NCBI GenBank assembly: GCA_044221555.1
Contig: JBGAOY010000003.1
Coordinates: 62,001-126,000 of the forward strand
Reading direction: 5' to 3'
Source: JAEUJM01 sp044221555
Lineage (GTDB): Bacteria; Actinomycetota; Acidimicrobiia; Acidimicrobiales; DATDAH01
Length of the DNA: 64,000 bases
The position numbers were made by a program, and so were the translations under genes. Of the stretch, positions 23,555 through 32,320 are shown in pieces (the stretch's first letter is position 1; each line of letters begins with the position of its first letter). The notes under the pieces were generated by a model that saw nothing but the letters and a program-made list of their open reading frames with translations, did no database searches and was not told where the DNA came from.

Positions 23555-23630
23555 AGCCGGGGTCGGGGACCAGACCGGGTTCTGGGGCACCCTCGAGTCG
23601 CATGGGCGAACCGTGGGCCGGGCACGCCGG

Positions 23631-24608
23631 TCAGGCGAAGCCGGCGACGCCGTGGGGGACGTACGGCTCCTCGAGTCGGGCCACCTCGTCGGCGGTGAGG
23701 TCGAGGTCGAGGGCGGCGACGGCGTCGTCGAGATGGTGGAGCTTCGTTGCGCCGACGATGGGCGCGGTCACCACCGGCTTCGTGAGGTGCCAGGCGAGGG
23801 CCACCTGGGCCCGGGGGACGTCGCGGGCGGCGGCGACCTCGGCCACTCGTCGGGCGATCTCGCGGTCCGAGTCCGACGTGTCGTAGAGGGTGCGGCCGAA
23901 CTCGTCGGTCTCCGAGCGGGCGGTGGCGCCGTCCCAGTCGCGGGTCAGACGGCCCCGGGCCAGCGGGCTCCAGGGCAGGACGCCGATGCCCTGGTCGGCG
24001 CAGAGCGGCAGCATCTCCCGCTCCTCCTCCCGGTACAGCAGGTTGTAGTGGTCCTGCATGCTCACGAAGCGGGTCCAGCCGTGGAGGTCGGCGAGGTACA
24101 GCGCCTGGGCGAACTGCCAGGCCCACATCGACGAGGCGCCGAGGTAGCGGGCCTTGCCCGACTTCACCACGTCGTGGAGCGCCTCGAGCGTCTCCTCGAT
24201 GGGCGTCTTCGGGTCCCATCGGTGGATCTGGTAGAGGTCGACGTAGTCGGTGCCGAGGCGGCGCAGGCTGCGGTCGATCTCGCTCAGGATGTGCTTGCGG
24301 GACAGGCCGCCGCCGTTGGCGCCGGGCCGCATGCGGCCGTGCACCTTGGTGGCGATCACCAGCTCGTCGCGGGAGGTCATCTCGAGGAGGGCCCTGCCCA
24401 CGATCTCCTCGCTCGAGCCGTCCGAGTACACGTTGGCGGTGTCGAAGAAGTTGATGCCGAGGTCGAGGGCGCGGGCGAGGAACGGACGGCTGGCGGCCTC
24501 GTCGAGCGTCCAGGCGTGGTTGCCGCGGCCCGGGTCCCCGTAGCTCATGCAGCCCAGGCAGATCCTCGACACGGTCAGGCCCGTGCGGCCCAGCTTCACG
24601 TACTCCAC
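23631..24608 (-). CDS. Aldo/keto reductase
   Basis: 325 aa. Catalytic residues are visible: D and Y in FFDTANVYSDG, K in LVIATKVHGRM, H in LYQIHRWDP. The C-terminal NADPH contacts include PWSPLARGRLTR and PIVGATKLHHLDDA. It belongs to the AKR branch with YghZ/IolS-like proteins. Start GTG 24608 is chosen over an upstream ATG because GGAGGACGCCACC lies directly before it and the family starts at the MEYVKLG strand. Confidence 0.9.
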   Translation of the reverse strand: MEYVKLGRTGLTVSRICLGCMSYGDPGRGNHAWTLDEAASRPFLARALDLGINFFDTANVYSDGSSEEIVGRALLEMTSRDELVIATKVHGRMRPGANGGGLSRKHILSEIDRSLRRLGTDYVDLYQIHRWDPKTPIEETLEALHDVVKSGKARYLGASSMWAWQFAQALYLADLHGWTRFVSMQDHYNLLYREEEREMLPLCADQGIGVLPWSPLARGRLTRDWDGATARSETDEFGRTLYDTSDSDREIARRVAEVAAARDVPRAQVALAWHLTKPVVTAPIVGATKLHHLDDAVAALDLDLTADEVARLEEPYVPHGVAGFA

Positions 24609-24706
24609 GGTGGCGTCCTCCCGATCGGGTGCCGGCAACCTACGCCACCTACCCCGGGCGTGGTGGAGCGGCCCCGAGCGCGTACGGTGCCGGGCAGGAG
24701 GGCACG

Positions 24707-26209
24707 ATGGCGACCGTCGATGCAGCGGGCGGCCTGGTCCTGCGCAGCACGCGCGGGCGCTTCGCCCTGCTCGCGTCCGTGGCCGCCAGCGCCACGGCCA
24801 TGCTCGACGCCACGGTGGCCAACGTGGCCCTGCCCACCATCGCCCGCGACCTCGACACCGACGTGGCCGGCCTCCAGTGGGTCATCACCGGCTACCTGCT
24901 GACCCTCGCGTCGTTCATCCTGCTGGGCGGGGCGCTCGGCGACCGCTACGGGCGGCGGCGCATCTTCGTCATCGGCTCGGTGTGGTTCGGGCTGGCCTCG
25001 CTGGCGTGCGGCCTCGCCCCCACCCTGCCGGCCCTGATCCTGGCCCGGGTCCTGCAGGGAGCCGGCGCGGCGCTGGTGGCGCCGTCGTCGTTGGCCCTGC
25101 TCCAGGCCAGCTTCGTGCGCGACGACCGGGCGGCGGCGGTCGGAGCCTGGTCGGGCCTCGGTGGCCTGGCCGGTGCCGTGGGCCCGTTCCTGGGGGGCTG
25201 GTTGGTCGATGGCCCCGGGTGGCGCTGGGCCTTCCTGCTCAACCTGCCGCTGCTCGCGGTGGCCGTGGTCGCCTCGCGGGTCATCCCCGAGAGCCGGGAA
25301 GTCGGGGTGGACGGCCGCTTCGACCTGCTCGGGGCCGGCCTGGCCGTCGCCACCCTGGCGCCGCTCACCTGGGCGCTGACCACCGCGGCCGACATCGGTT
25401 GGACCGCCCCGGCCATCCTCGGCGCGGCGCTCCTCAGCGCGATCGCGGGGGTGGCCTTCGTCGTACGCCAGCGGCGGGCGCCCGCCCCGCTGGTCCCTGG
25501 TGTGCTGTTCGCGTCGCGCGACTTCACCGTGCTGAACGGCGTGACCTTCCTGCTCTACGCCGCGCTGGGCGTGGAGTTCTTCCTCGTCGTGCTGCAGCTG
25601 CAGGTGTCCGCGGGGTGGAGCGCCCTTGCGTCGGGAACGGCGCTGCTCCCGGCCACCCTGCTCATGCTGGTCGGCTCGGCCCGGTCCGGCCGCCTGGCGG
25701 CCCGCATCGGCCCGCGCCCGCAGTTGGTGCTCGGGCCCCTCCTGCTCGCCGCCGCCCTGCTGGCCCTGTCCCGGCTCGAGGCCCAGGCCGACTGGCTCAC
25801 CGACGTGGCGCCGGGGGCCATCCTCTTCGGCCTCGCCCTGGTGGCCTTCGTGGCGCCGCTGACCGCCTCGGTGATGGGCAGCGTGGACGACGCCCACGTC
25901 AGCACCGCCAGCGGGGTCAACAACGCCGTGGCCCGCACCGGGGGTCTGCTCGCGGTCGCCCTCATCCCGGCCATCGCCGGCCTGACCACCGCCTCGGGGG
26001 CCGCCGAGGTGACCGACGCGTTCCGCACCGCCATGTGGCTCACCGCCGGCCTGGCCGTGCTGGCCGCCGGCGTGAGCGCGGTCGGGCTGCGCCGACCGGA
26101 AGCCGAGCCCAGCGCCCGCGACTTCCACTGCGCGGTGGACGGGCCTCCCTTGCAGCCCGATCCCGAGCGCTGCCCGAAGGCGTTGGCGCCGGCGGCGGGT
26201 CGGACCTGA
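24707..26209 (+). CDS. MFS transporter, DHA2 (14-helix) family
   Basis: 500 aa with ~14 hydrophobic segments. Motif A-like GGALGDRYGRRRIF follows helix 2, motif C-like segment ARVLQGAGAALVAPSSLALL is present and the N-terminus has AMLDATVANVALPTIARDL typical of EmrB/QacA. Probably a proton-coupled multidrug exporter. CAGGAGG precedes ATG at proper distance. A hydrophilic C-terminal tail with two Cys-containing segments (RDFHCAVDGPPL, DPERCPKAL) is unusual and could be a local extension. No adaptor protein is present. Confidence 0.9.
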   Translation: MATVDAAGGLVLRSTRGRFALLASVAASATAMLDATVANVALPTIARDLDTDVAGLQWVITGYLLTLASFILLGGALGDRYGRRRIFVIGSVWFGLASLACGLAPTLPALILARVLQGAGAALVAPSSLALLQASFVRDDRAAAVGAWSGLGGLAGAVGPFLGGWLVDGPGWRWAFLLNLPLLAVAVVASRVIPESREVGVDGRFDLLGAGLAVATLAPLTWALTTAADIGWTAPAILGAALLSAIAGVAFVVRQRRAPAPLVPGVLFASRDFTVLNGVTFLLYAALGVEFFLVVLQLQVSAGWSALASGTALLPATLLMLVGSARSGRLAARIGPRPQLVLGPLLLAAALLALSRLEAQADWLTDVAPGAILFGLALVAFVAPLTASVMGSVDDAHVSTASGVNNAVARTGGLLAVALIPAIAGLTTASGAAEVTDAFRTAMWLTAGLAVLAAGVSAVGLRRPEAEPSARDFHCAVDGPPLQPDPERCPKALAPAAGRT

Positions 26210-26321
26210 GCGTGAGCCGACGGCCGACCCTCGTCGTTCGGGGCCGTCCGCCCCGGTGGCGACGGTGTCACGTCGCGCTTTTCGCATCGGGCGCCGGATG
26301 CGGTCAGACTTCACGACCGCA

Positions 26322-26339
26322 GGTGAACAGCCGGTGAAC
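26322..26339 (+). promoter_or_regulatory. Putative PHO box before the DUF47-PiT operon
   Basis: Two direct repeats of GGTGAAC at 26322 and 26333, exactly 11 bp apart. GGTGAAC is the complement of GTTCACC, and PhoP of streptomycetes is known to bind GTTCACC-type units repeated every 11 bp. The phosphate-transport genes start 17 bp downstream. Confidence 0.65.
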
Positions 26340-26355
26340 CGCGAAGGACCTCCAG

Positions 26356-26970
26356 ATGAAGTTCCGACTTCTCCCCACCGACGAGAAGTTCTTCGACCTC
26401 TTCCAGCAGAGCGCGGCGAACGCGGCCGCCTGCGCCCGACGACTGCTCGAGTTGCTCGCCGCGCCGGGCGACGAGTCGCTGCTGGAGAAGGTGCAGGCCT
26501 GCGAGAAGGAGGGCGACGCCATCACGGGCGCGGTGCTCGACCGATTGCACACGTCGTTCGTCACGCCGTTCGACCGTGAGGACATCCACCGCTTGGCCGA
26601 GGAGTACGACGACTGCGTCGACGACATGCTGGCCGTGGCCCAGCGCCTCGAGCTGACCAAGGTCTCCGCCATCCCCGAGGAGCTGCACCAACAGGGACAG
26701 CTGCTCGTCGAGTTGGCCGACGAGGCCGCCGAGCTGATGGCCCGGCTCGAGTCGATGCAGGGGATGGAGCCGCACCTCGCGGCCATCGACCGGCTCGAGA
26801 GCGAGGGCGATCGGGTGTTCAACCTGGGCATGGCCCGCCTCTTCAGCGGCGAGTTCGACACACTCGATGTGATCCGATGGAAGGATCTGATCGAGGCCAT
26901 GGAAGCGGCCATGAACGCCATCGAGGACATCAGCGATGTCGTCGAGGGCATCGTCTTGAAGCACTCCTGA
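26356..26970 (+). CDS. DUF47 (PhoU-like) phosphate transport regulator
   Basis: 204 aa, all-helical with the PhoU-like repeats ADEAAELMARLESMQ and CEKEGDAITGAVLDRLHTSFVTPFDREDIHRLAEEYDDCVDDM. The ExxxD clusters are metal-binding in the family. It nearly always sits next to a PiT transporter and is thought to restrain it. AAGGA precedes the ATG. The next gene follows after 27 bp. Confidence 0.9.
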   Translation: MKFRLLPTDEKFFDLFQQSAANAAACARRLLELLAAPGDESLLEKVQACEKEGDAITGAVLDRLHTSFVTPFDREDIHRLAEEYDDCVDDMLAVAQRLELTKVSAIPEELHQQGQLLVELADEAAELMARLESMQGMEPHLAAIDRLESEGDRVFNLGMARLFSGEFDTLDVIRWKDLIEAMEAAMNAIEDISDVVEGIVLKHS

Positions 26971-26997
26971 GCAGCCCCGGGCACCCCGACCGCGCTG

Positions 26998-27999
26998 ATG
27001 GACATCGAACTGGTCGCCGTCGTGGTGACGATCGCCGTGGCCCTGGGCTTCGATTTCGTGAACGGCTTCCACGACGCGGCGAACTCCATCGCCACGGTGG
27101 TGTCCACCCGGGTGCTGTCGCCCCGCACCGCGGTGGCCTGGGCCGCGTTCTTCAACTTCGCGGCGTTCCTGGTGTTCGGCACGAAGGTCGCGGCCACCAT
27201 CGCGAAGGGCGTCGTCGACCCGAGCGTGCTCACCATCGGCGTGGTCTTCGCGGGACTGGTCGGGGCCATCGGCTGGAACCTGATCACGTGGACGCTGGGC
27301 CTGCCCAGCAGCTCGTCGCACGCCCTGGTGGGCGGCATGGCCGGCGCCGCGGTGCTGGCGTCGGGATGGAGCTCGCTCGAGGCGTCCGGCCTCTGGAAGA
27401 TCGCCCTGTTCATCGTCTTCTCGCCGCTGATCGGCCTGGCGCTGGGCATGATCCTGACGCTGATCATCATGTGGGTGACCCACCGGTACAAGAACGTCGA
27501 CGGCCTGAACAAGGGCTTCCGGCGGGGCCAGCTGGTGTCCGCCGCCGCCTTCAGCCTCGGCCACGGCGGCAACGACGCCCAGAAGACGATGGGCATCATC
27601 CTGGCGGTGCTGATCGCGACGAACCACCTCCCCGATGACGCGGGGGTGCCGTTGTGGGTCGTGCTGTCGGCGCACACCGCCATCGCCCTCGGCACGATGT
27701 TCGGCGGCTGGCGGATCGTGAAGACGATGGGCTCGAAGATCACCAAGCTGCAGCCGGTGGGCGGCATGGCGGCCGAGTCGGCCGCCGCCGCCACCCTGTT
27801 CGCCACCTCCGCCGCGGGCATCCCCGTGTCCACCACCCACACCATCAGCGGCGCGATCGTCGGGGTCGGGTCGTCCCGCCGGCTCTCTGCCGTCCGTTGG
27901 GGCGTGGCCAGCCAGGTCGTCTGGGCCTGGGTGCTCACCATCCCCGGTGCGTTCGCCATCGCCGCGGTCAGCATGGTCATCGTGGGAGCGTTCAACTGA
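26998..27999 (+). CDS. pit: Low-affinity inorganic phosphate transporter PiT
   Basis: 333 aa with the duplicated PiT signature: DFVNGFHDAANSIATVVSTRVL near 20-41 and SLGHGGNDAQKTMGI near 184-198. About ten membrane helices. It imports metal-phosphate with protons (or sodium). A C-terminal SAAGIPVSTTHTISGAIVGVG repeat completes the second half. The stop codon overlaps the start of a small membrane gene. Confidence 0.93.
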   Translation: MDIELVAVVVTIAVALGFDFVNGFHDAANSIATVVSTRVLSPRTAVAWAAFFNFAAFLVFGTKVAATIAKGVVDPSVLTIGVVFAGLVGAIGWNLITWTLGLPSSSSHALVGGMAGAAVLASGWSSLEASGLWKIALFIVFSPLIGLALGMILTLIIMWVTHRYKNVDGLNKGFRRGQLVSAAAFSLGHGGNDAQKTMGIILAVLIATNHLPDDAGVPLWVVLSAHTAIALGTMFGGWRIVKTMGSKITKLQPVGGMAAESAAAATLFATSAAGIPVSTTHTISGAIVGVGSSRRLSAVRWGVASQVVWAWVLTIPGAFAIAAVSMVIVGAFN

Positions 28000-28289
28000 T
28001 GGACCGCCGGGCCCTCGTCTTCACGGTGTTCGCGGTCGTCTGCTTCGCGCTGTACCCGCTGGCCGACAAGTACGACGGGGCCGACGGCTGGCAGTGGGGC
28101 GACGCCGGCTGGGCCTGGGTGCCGGTGATCCTCGGCGGCATCTACGTCGTGCTGGCCCTGCTCTCCGCACTCGACGCCTGGTCGAGGTCGAAGCTGCAGC
28201 CCCGCCCGCTGGGCTACGAGCGCACGCCGGCGGGCGAGCCCGACAGTGGCGCCGGCGCCGGCGGCGGCGAGGATCCGACCGCCGGCTGA
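27999..28289 (+). CDS. Small membrane protein in pit operon
   Basis: 96 aa. Two hydrophobic helices (ALVFTVFAVVCFALYPLAD at 5-23 and WAWVPVILGGIYVVLALLSAL at 38-58), then a polar Gly/Pro-rich tail. ATG overlaps the pit stop (TGATG), so it is coupled to the transporter and may be an accessory subunit. No family recognised. Confidence 0.7.
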   Translation: MDRRALVFTVFAVVCFALYPLADKYDGADGWQWGDAGWAWVPVILGGIYVVLALLSALDAWSRSKLQPRPLGYERTPAGEPDSGAGAGGGEDPTAG

Positions 28290-28531
28290 CCTTCCCCGAC
28301 GGCAGGCGGCGCCGTCACGGCCCGAAGGCCACCGTGCTGGTCGACTCCAGCGCAGCATCGACACTCCACGGGGCACAGCCGTCGCAAGGGTCCGATCAGC
28401 TCGCCAGTGATCTGGTCCCCGTACACAATCGAGGCCGCGTGCTCGCCGCCACCATCGCGGCTGATCACGATCTCTCAGGATCGGGGCTCCGAACGGGCTT
28501 GAGTGTCACACCCCCCTGGGAGAATGGGGTC
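28290..28531. other. Intergenic stretch before the DUF222 relic
   Basis: 242 bp. No convincing gene. The last part (from about 28500: GAGTGTCACACCCCCC, then GGGAGAATGGGG) looks like the promoter-start region that commonly precedes DUF222 genes. The rest may be debris from the same degraded locus. Confidence 0.4.
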
Positions 28532-29549
28532 ATGTTCGATCCGGTCGCCGAGCTCTTCGTTGACGTGAAGGAGCTGGCGGCCGAACGCCGGGACGGGTGG
28601 ACCGGCGCCGCCCGATCCGATCGGGTGCTCGGCATGTTGGGCGTGGGTGAACCTGGTGGACGAGCGCGGCCCCGCGGACGTGTCCAAGCGAATGCTGCGG
28701 AGCCGCACCACCTTCGGCGGCATGGCTTCGAGCGAGATCTGGGGGCCGGCGGACGACGCCGCAGTGCTGCGCGCCGCGCTCGACCTGCACGACGCCCCCG
28801 ACCCGTGGGACTGCCCTGAGGACCCCCGCACCAAGGCCCAACGCGACCACGACTCGCTGTTCGACATCTTGCGGCTCTACCTGGCCGACAAGCTCGACGG
28901 CGAGGCCGACCCAGCCGGGGGTGTCGACCTGAACCTCGACGCCGATACCGCGGCGGAGCTGCTGGCCGATCCAGACGACCGGCTCGACCTGGGCGCCCGC
29001 AGCCCGCTGGACGACCTGCTCGCCCCGTACCGCGGCGACCACGACCACGCCGGCGGCGGGACCGATCCGTGCTGCGAGCTCACCACCGGGCAGAAGGCCA
29101 CGTTGGCGTTCGCCGCCGTCATGCTGTGCACCGGTTGGGTCCGGCGGGTGATACGTGATCCCCGAACCGGCGAGCTGCTCGACATGGGCCGGCGTCGGCG
29201 CCTGTTCACCCGCGTCCAGCGACGGGCCCTCATCTACCGCGACCGGGGCTGCGTGTTCCCTGGCTGTGACCGCCCCGCCAAGTTCTGCGACGCCCACCAC
29301 ATCAAGCCCTGGGAGGAGGGCGGCCTCACCGACCTCGTCAACGGGGTGCTGCTGTGCCGCCGTCACCACACCCTCGTGCATCAAGGGTGGGCCCTCGCCC
29401 GAGACGCCGCCACCGGCATGGTCATGGTCACCGCCCCCGACGGCCGGGTGTTCACCCGCCAACCCCCGAGGGGTCGAAGTCCCGGGCGGTGCACGTTCGA
29501 GCAGTACCCCTCCCCGCATCCACCCGAGCGAGAACCCGCCCGCTGTTGA
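28532..29549 (+). pseudogene. DUF222/HNH endonuclease (13E12 type) with internal deletion
   Basis: The N-terminus MFDPVAELFVDVKELAAERRD is in one frame up to about 28640; the rest continues in another frame from VNLVDERGPADVSKRMLRSR. The middle of the DUF222 domain (roughly 100-150 residues in relatives) is absent. The C-terminal HNH domain is complete: RDRGCVFPGCDRPAKFCDAHHIKPW, GLTDLVNGVLLCRRHHTLVH, with both zinc Cys pairs. So the nuclease part could still be expressed from an internal start (GTG at 28647). Proteins of this family are multicopy in actinobacteria. Confidence 0.8.
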
Positions 29550-29589
29550 GGCGGCAACGGGAGGCGCGCCGCCCTGCCACCATCGGGGC

Positions 29590-29766
29590 GTGAGCGAGAC
29601 CACGGCGATCGTGGACAAGCTCTGGAACTACTGCAACATCCTGCGTGACGACGGGCTGTCCTGTGGCGACCACCTCGAGCAGCCGACGACGCATCTGCTA
29701 TTCCTCAAGATGGCGCACGACCAGCACCAGATGGAAAAGGGTCGGATCGTGCCCGACGGCACGGCG
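29590..29766 (+). pseudogene. Remnant of type I restriction methyltransferase subunit (hsdM 5' end)
   Basis: GTG-started reading frame MSETTAIVDKLWNYCNILRDD followed by GLSCGDHLEQPTTHLLFLKMA, the HsdM N-terminus (usually IVxKLWNYCnvLRDDGLSYGDYvEQLTyLLFLKMA). It stops resembling HsdM after ~57 residues (GRIVPDGTAV), exactly at the 3' end of the convergent Ddn-like gene. No hsdS, hsdR or remaining hsdM exists nearby, so it is a deletion remnant. The C and T in GLSCGDHLEQPT also depart from the conserved Y and L. Confidence 0.8.
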
Positions 29767-29767
29767 G

Positions 29768-30211
29768 TCAGGGCCGGCGGGCGACGAAGACCGGGATCAC
29801 CCGGTCGGTGGCCTCCTGGTACACCGCGTAGTCCGGGTAGGCGGTCACGCAACGGTCCCACCACACGGCCCGCTCGTCGCCCTCGACCTGGCGGACCACC
29901 ACGTCGAACGGCTCGGGGCCGTCCTGGATCTTCACCGCGGTCGGGTCGGCCCGCAGGTTCGCGACCCAGAACGGGTCGGTGGGGGCGCCGCCCTGCGAGC
30001 CGACGAGCGCGTACTCGCCGTCGTGCTCAACGCGCATCAGCGGTGTCTTGCGCACCTTGCCGGACCGGTGGCCGAGGTTCCACATCACGATGATCGGCAG
30101 GCCGGTGTCGGCGAGCGTGTTGGCCCGCTCGCCTCCCGACGCCTCGTACTCCTCCACCTGCTCGCGGACCCAGTCCCAGGAGCTCGGCTCGTACTCACCC
30201 TCGAGTGTCAT
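29768..30211 (-). CDS. Deazaflavin (F420)-dependent nitroreductase family protein (Ddn-like)
   Basis: 147 aa, split-barrel. Typical Ddn wording: IVMWNLGHRSGKVRKTPLMRVEHDGEYALVGSQGGAPTDPFWVANLRADP and AVWWDRCVTAYPDYAVYQEATDRVIPVFV. Likely an F420H2-dependent reductase or quinone reductase. ATG overlaps the kinase stop (ATGA), so it is the third gene of a response regulator-kinase operon, and a TACCGT box 7 nt upstream may give it its own leaderless transcript. Confidence 0.88.
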   Translation of the reverse strand: MTLEGEYEPSSWDWVREQVEEYEASGGERANTLADTGLPIIVMWNLGHRSGKVRKTPLMRVEHDGEYALVGSQGGAPTDPFWVANLRADPTAVKIQDGPEPFDVVVRQVEGDERAVWWDRCVTAYPDYAVYQEATDRVIPVFVARRP

Positions 30212-31488
30212 GGGCCGCACGGTACCGGGAGCAGGATCTCGAACACCGGGTTCGGTCCCTCGGTGCGCAGGTTCAGGCGCCCACCCTCGGCCTCGACGAG
30301 TCGGCGGGCCAGAGCAAGCCCGAGCCCGGGCTCGCCGGACGGGGCCGACCGACCAGCGAACGCGCTCGCGCGGTGGTCGACGCCCGCGCCGGCGTCCGCG
30401 ACCGAAAGCACGATCGCGCCAGGGAGTTCGTGGACGCCGATGGTGACGGGGCCGGCACCGTGCTCCACGGCGTTGTCGACGAGCACCGCCAGGGCATGAT
30501 CTATCGCGGCGGCCGAGACGCGGGGGCGGCCGTGGGTCGTCGTCGGCTCGACCCGTACCCGGCGGCGTCCGGTTCTCAAGGCACGACGGGCTCGAGCAGC
30601 AGCCCGCTCGAGCGCTGCGTCCACGTCGAGGGGGCGGCGATCGACGCCGTCCGAGCGGGCGATGGTGAGGAGTTCGTCGATGGTGGCGTCGAGGCGGTCC
30701 AATTCCTCGCCCAGCGAGACGAGGAACGCGCCATGGTCGGCGGACGGCGAGGCGGCCTCGGCGTCGACGGCGAGACGCAGGCTGGTGAGCGGGGTCCGGA
30801 GCTGGTGCGAGGCATCGCCGCTGAACGCCCGCTCGCGATCCAGCGCCTCGCCGAGGCGAGTGCCCGTGACGGCCAGCGCTCGGGCCACCTCGTCGACCTC
30901 GGCGACGCCCGATGGTGGTGGCCGGCTGCTGAAATCTCCGTCGCCGAGGCGAACGGCGGCGTCGCGGAGCTGGAGCACCGGGCCGGCGAGACGCTTCGCC
31001 AACGCGTTGGCCACCACCGCCGCGATCGCCACGGCGACCACCCCGAGTCCAGCCATCGCCAGCCAGGAGTTACGGACCAGGGTGGCGGTGTCGGCCGAAG
31101 GCTCGGCCGCTCGGACGACGCCGGTGACGGATCCGTCATCGACGATCGGCACTGCCACCACCAGGTCGCCGCCGCTGTCTGAACGGTGCTCGTCGCCGTC
31201 GAGGGCATCGCGCACTGCCCGGTCCGCGACGCGTGGGCCGTCGCCGCCGAGCCGCGCGCCGTCGGTTCCATAGGTGGCGAGATCGAGTGAGTCCTCGACC
31301 TGCGGGAGCACCACCCTGCCCTCGAACGGATCGGGGAGCGATGCGATGGCCACCGTGGCCGCTCGTTCCAGTTCGAGCAGCTCCTGGTCGTGGTAGCGGC
31401 TCCGTGCTGCGAGTGCCAGGGGCACACCGAACACGACGACGGCCAACGCCGTGACCGCCACGCTCGCCCCCAGGATGCGGCGCCTCAT
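30208..31488 (-). CDS. Sensor histidine kinase (two-component)
   Basis: 426 aa. N-terminal helix at 5-28, extracytoplasmic sensor loop to ~145, second helix 146-166 (LAMAGLGVVAVAIAAVVANAL), HAMP linker, then HisKA with GDASHQLRTPLTSLR (phospho-accepting H), N-box LVDNAVEHG, G1 DAGAGVDH and the GEPGLGLALARRLVEAEGG lid. ATGA overlap with the response regulator before it. The stimulus is unknown. The sensor loop is rich in Asp and Gly with no recognisable ligand domain. Confidence 0.9.
   Translation of the reverse strand: MRRRILGASVAVTALAVVVFGVPLALAARSRYHDQELLELERAATVAIASLPDPFEGRVVLPQVEDSLDLATYGTDGARLGGDGPRVADRAVRDALDGDEHRSDSGGDLVVAVPIVDDGSVTGVVRAAEPSADTATLVRNSWLAMAGLGVVAVAIAAVVANALAKRLAGPVLQLRDAAVRLGDGDFSSRPPPSGVAEVDEVARALAVTGTRLGEALDRERAFSGDASHQLRTPLTSLRLAVDAEAASPSADHGAFLVSLGEELDRLDATIDELLTIARSDGVDRRPLDVDAALERAAARARRALRTGRRRVRVEPTTTHGRPRVSAAAIDHALAVLVDNAVEHGAGPVTIGVHELPGAIVLSVADAGAGVDHRASAFAGRSAPSGEPGLGLALARRLVEAEGGRLNLRTEGPNPVFEILLPVPCGP
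30219..30224 (-). promoter_or_regulatory. -10 box TACCGT for the Ddn gene
   Basis: TACCGT, 7 nt, ATG. It lies inside the kinase 3' end (PVPCGP codons). Confidence 0.35.
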
Positions 31489-32183
31489 CGGTCTGGAACA
31501 GGCACCGGGCCGGTGGGCTCCATGCGATAGCCGACTCCGCGCAAGGTCGTGATGCCGCTGTCGTCGCCATCGACGGTCAGCTTTCGGCGCAGCGCGGCGA
31601 CGTGAACATCGAGCGTCTTGGTCGAGCCGAACCAGTGCTCGTCCCATATCTCGGTCATCAGGTGCTCACGTGACAGTGCCGTGCCGGCGTGCTCGGCCAA
31701 CATGGCCAACAGCTCGAACTCCTTGGGTCGAAGGGCCAGCTCCTGGTCGTCCAGCGACGCTCGGCGGGCATTCCGATCGACGGTGAGGCGACCGACGGCG
31801 ATCACCTCGGTGGCGTCCGGTCGCCGGAGCTGGGCTCGCAGCCGGGCCAGCAGCTCTGCCAGCCGGAACGGCTTGGCCACGTAGTCCACCGCACCGGCAT
31901 CGAGGCCGACGACGACATCGATCTCCGCCCGCCTCGCGGTGAGGATCACGATGGCGAGGCCAGACTGCCGGGCCATCATGGTCCGGCACAGATCCACGCC
32001 ATCGACGTCGGGCAACCCGAGGTCGAGCAGGACCGCGTCGGGCGGTCGCGCGTCGATGGCCGTCAGCGCCTCAGCGCCGGTCTCGACGAGGACGGCGTGG
32101 TATCCCTCGGCCACGAGCGCCCGAGTGAGGTTCGCCCCGATCCCCGGATCGTCCTCCACCACCAGGATGCGTGCGGGCACCAC
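31485..32183 (-). CDS. OmpR-family response regulator
   Basis: 232 aa from GTG 32183. Receiver: VVEDD at 9-13, phospho-acceptor D in DAVLLDLGLPDVDG near 53, K in YVAKPFR near 104. C-terminal winged helix ends ALSREHLMTEIWDEHWFGSTKTLDVHVAALRRKL. A CATACT box lies 6 nt upstream and TTGTCC 16 nt further. First gene of the operon with the kinase and Ddn protein. Confidence 0.9.
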   Translation of the reverse strand: MVPARILVVEDDPGIGANLTRALVAEGYHAVLVETGAEALTAIDARPPDAVLLDLGLPDVDGVDLCRTMMARQSGLAIVILTARRAEIDVVVGLDAGAVDYVAKPFRLAELLARLRAQLRRPDATEVIAVGRLTVDRNARRASLDDQELALRPKEFELLAMLAEHAGTALSREHLMTEIWDEHWFGSTKTLDVHVAALRRKLTVDGDDSGITTLRGVGYRMEPTGPVPVPDR

Positions 32184-32189
32184 GTGGCC

Positions 32190-32195
32190 AGTATG
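32190..32195 (-). promoter_or_regulatory. -10 box CATACT for the response regulator
   Basis: CATACT, GGCCAC, GTG 32183, with -35-like TTGTCC at 32217-32212. Confidence 0.4.
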
Positions 32196-32320
32196 ACGGC
32201 CCCGGACACGGGGACAACCCGACCGCGCTCGAACGTTTGCCGTCCGCTTACCTGACGTTGGTATCCAGACAACCCGCCCTTCCGTACGGTCCGGCGACAC
32301 CGACCTGGATCGAGGCTCCC

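Noticed and set aside
23570..23586. Terminator hairpin CCAGA-CCGGGT-TCTGG between convergent genes
   Set aside because: Only a five-pair stem and no U tract; too weak to report as a feature.
24596..26314. 572-aa minus-strand frame opposite the MFS gene
   Set aside because: Its composition (Gly, Arg, Gln, Asp rich) is that of an antisense frame in high-GC DNA; the MFS gene on the other strand is certain.
28214..28468. 84-aa minus-strand frame MISRDGGGEHAASIVYG...
   Set aside because: Overlaps the end of the small membrane gene, shows no recognised domain and has no good ribosome binding site.
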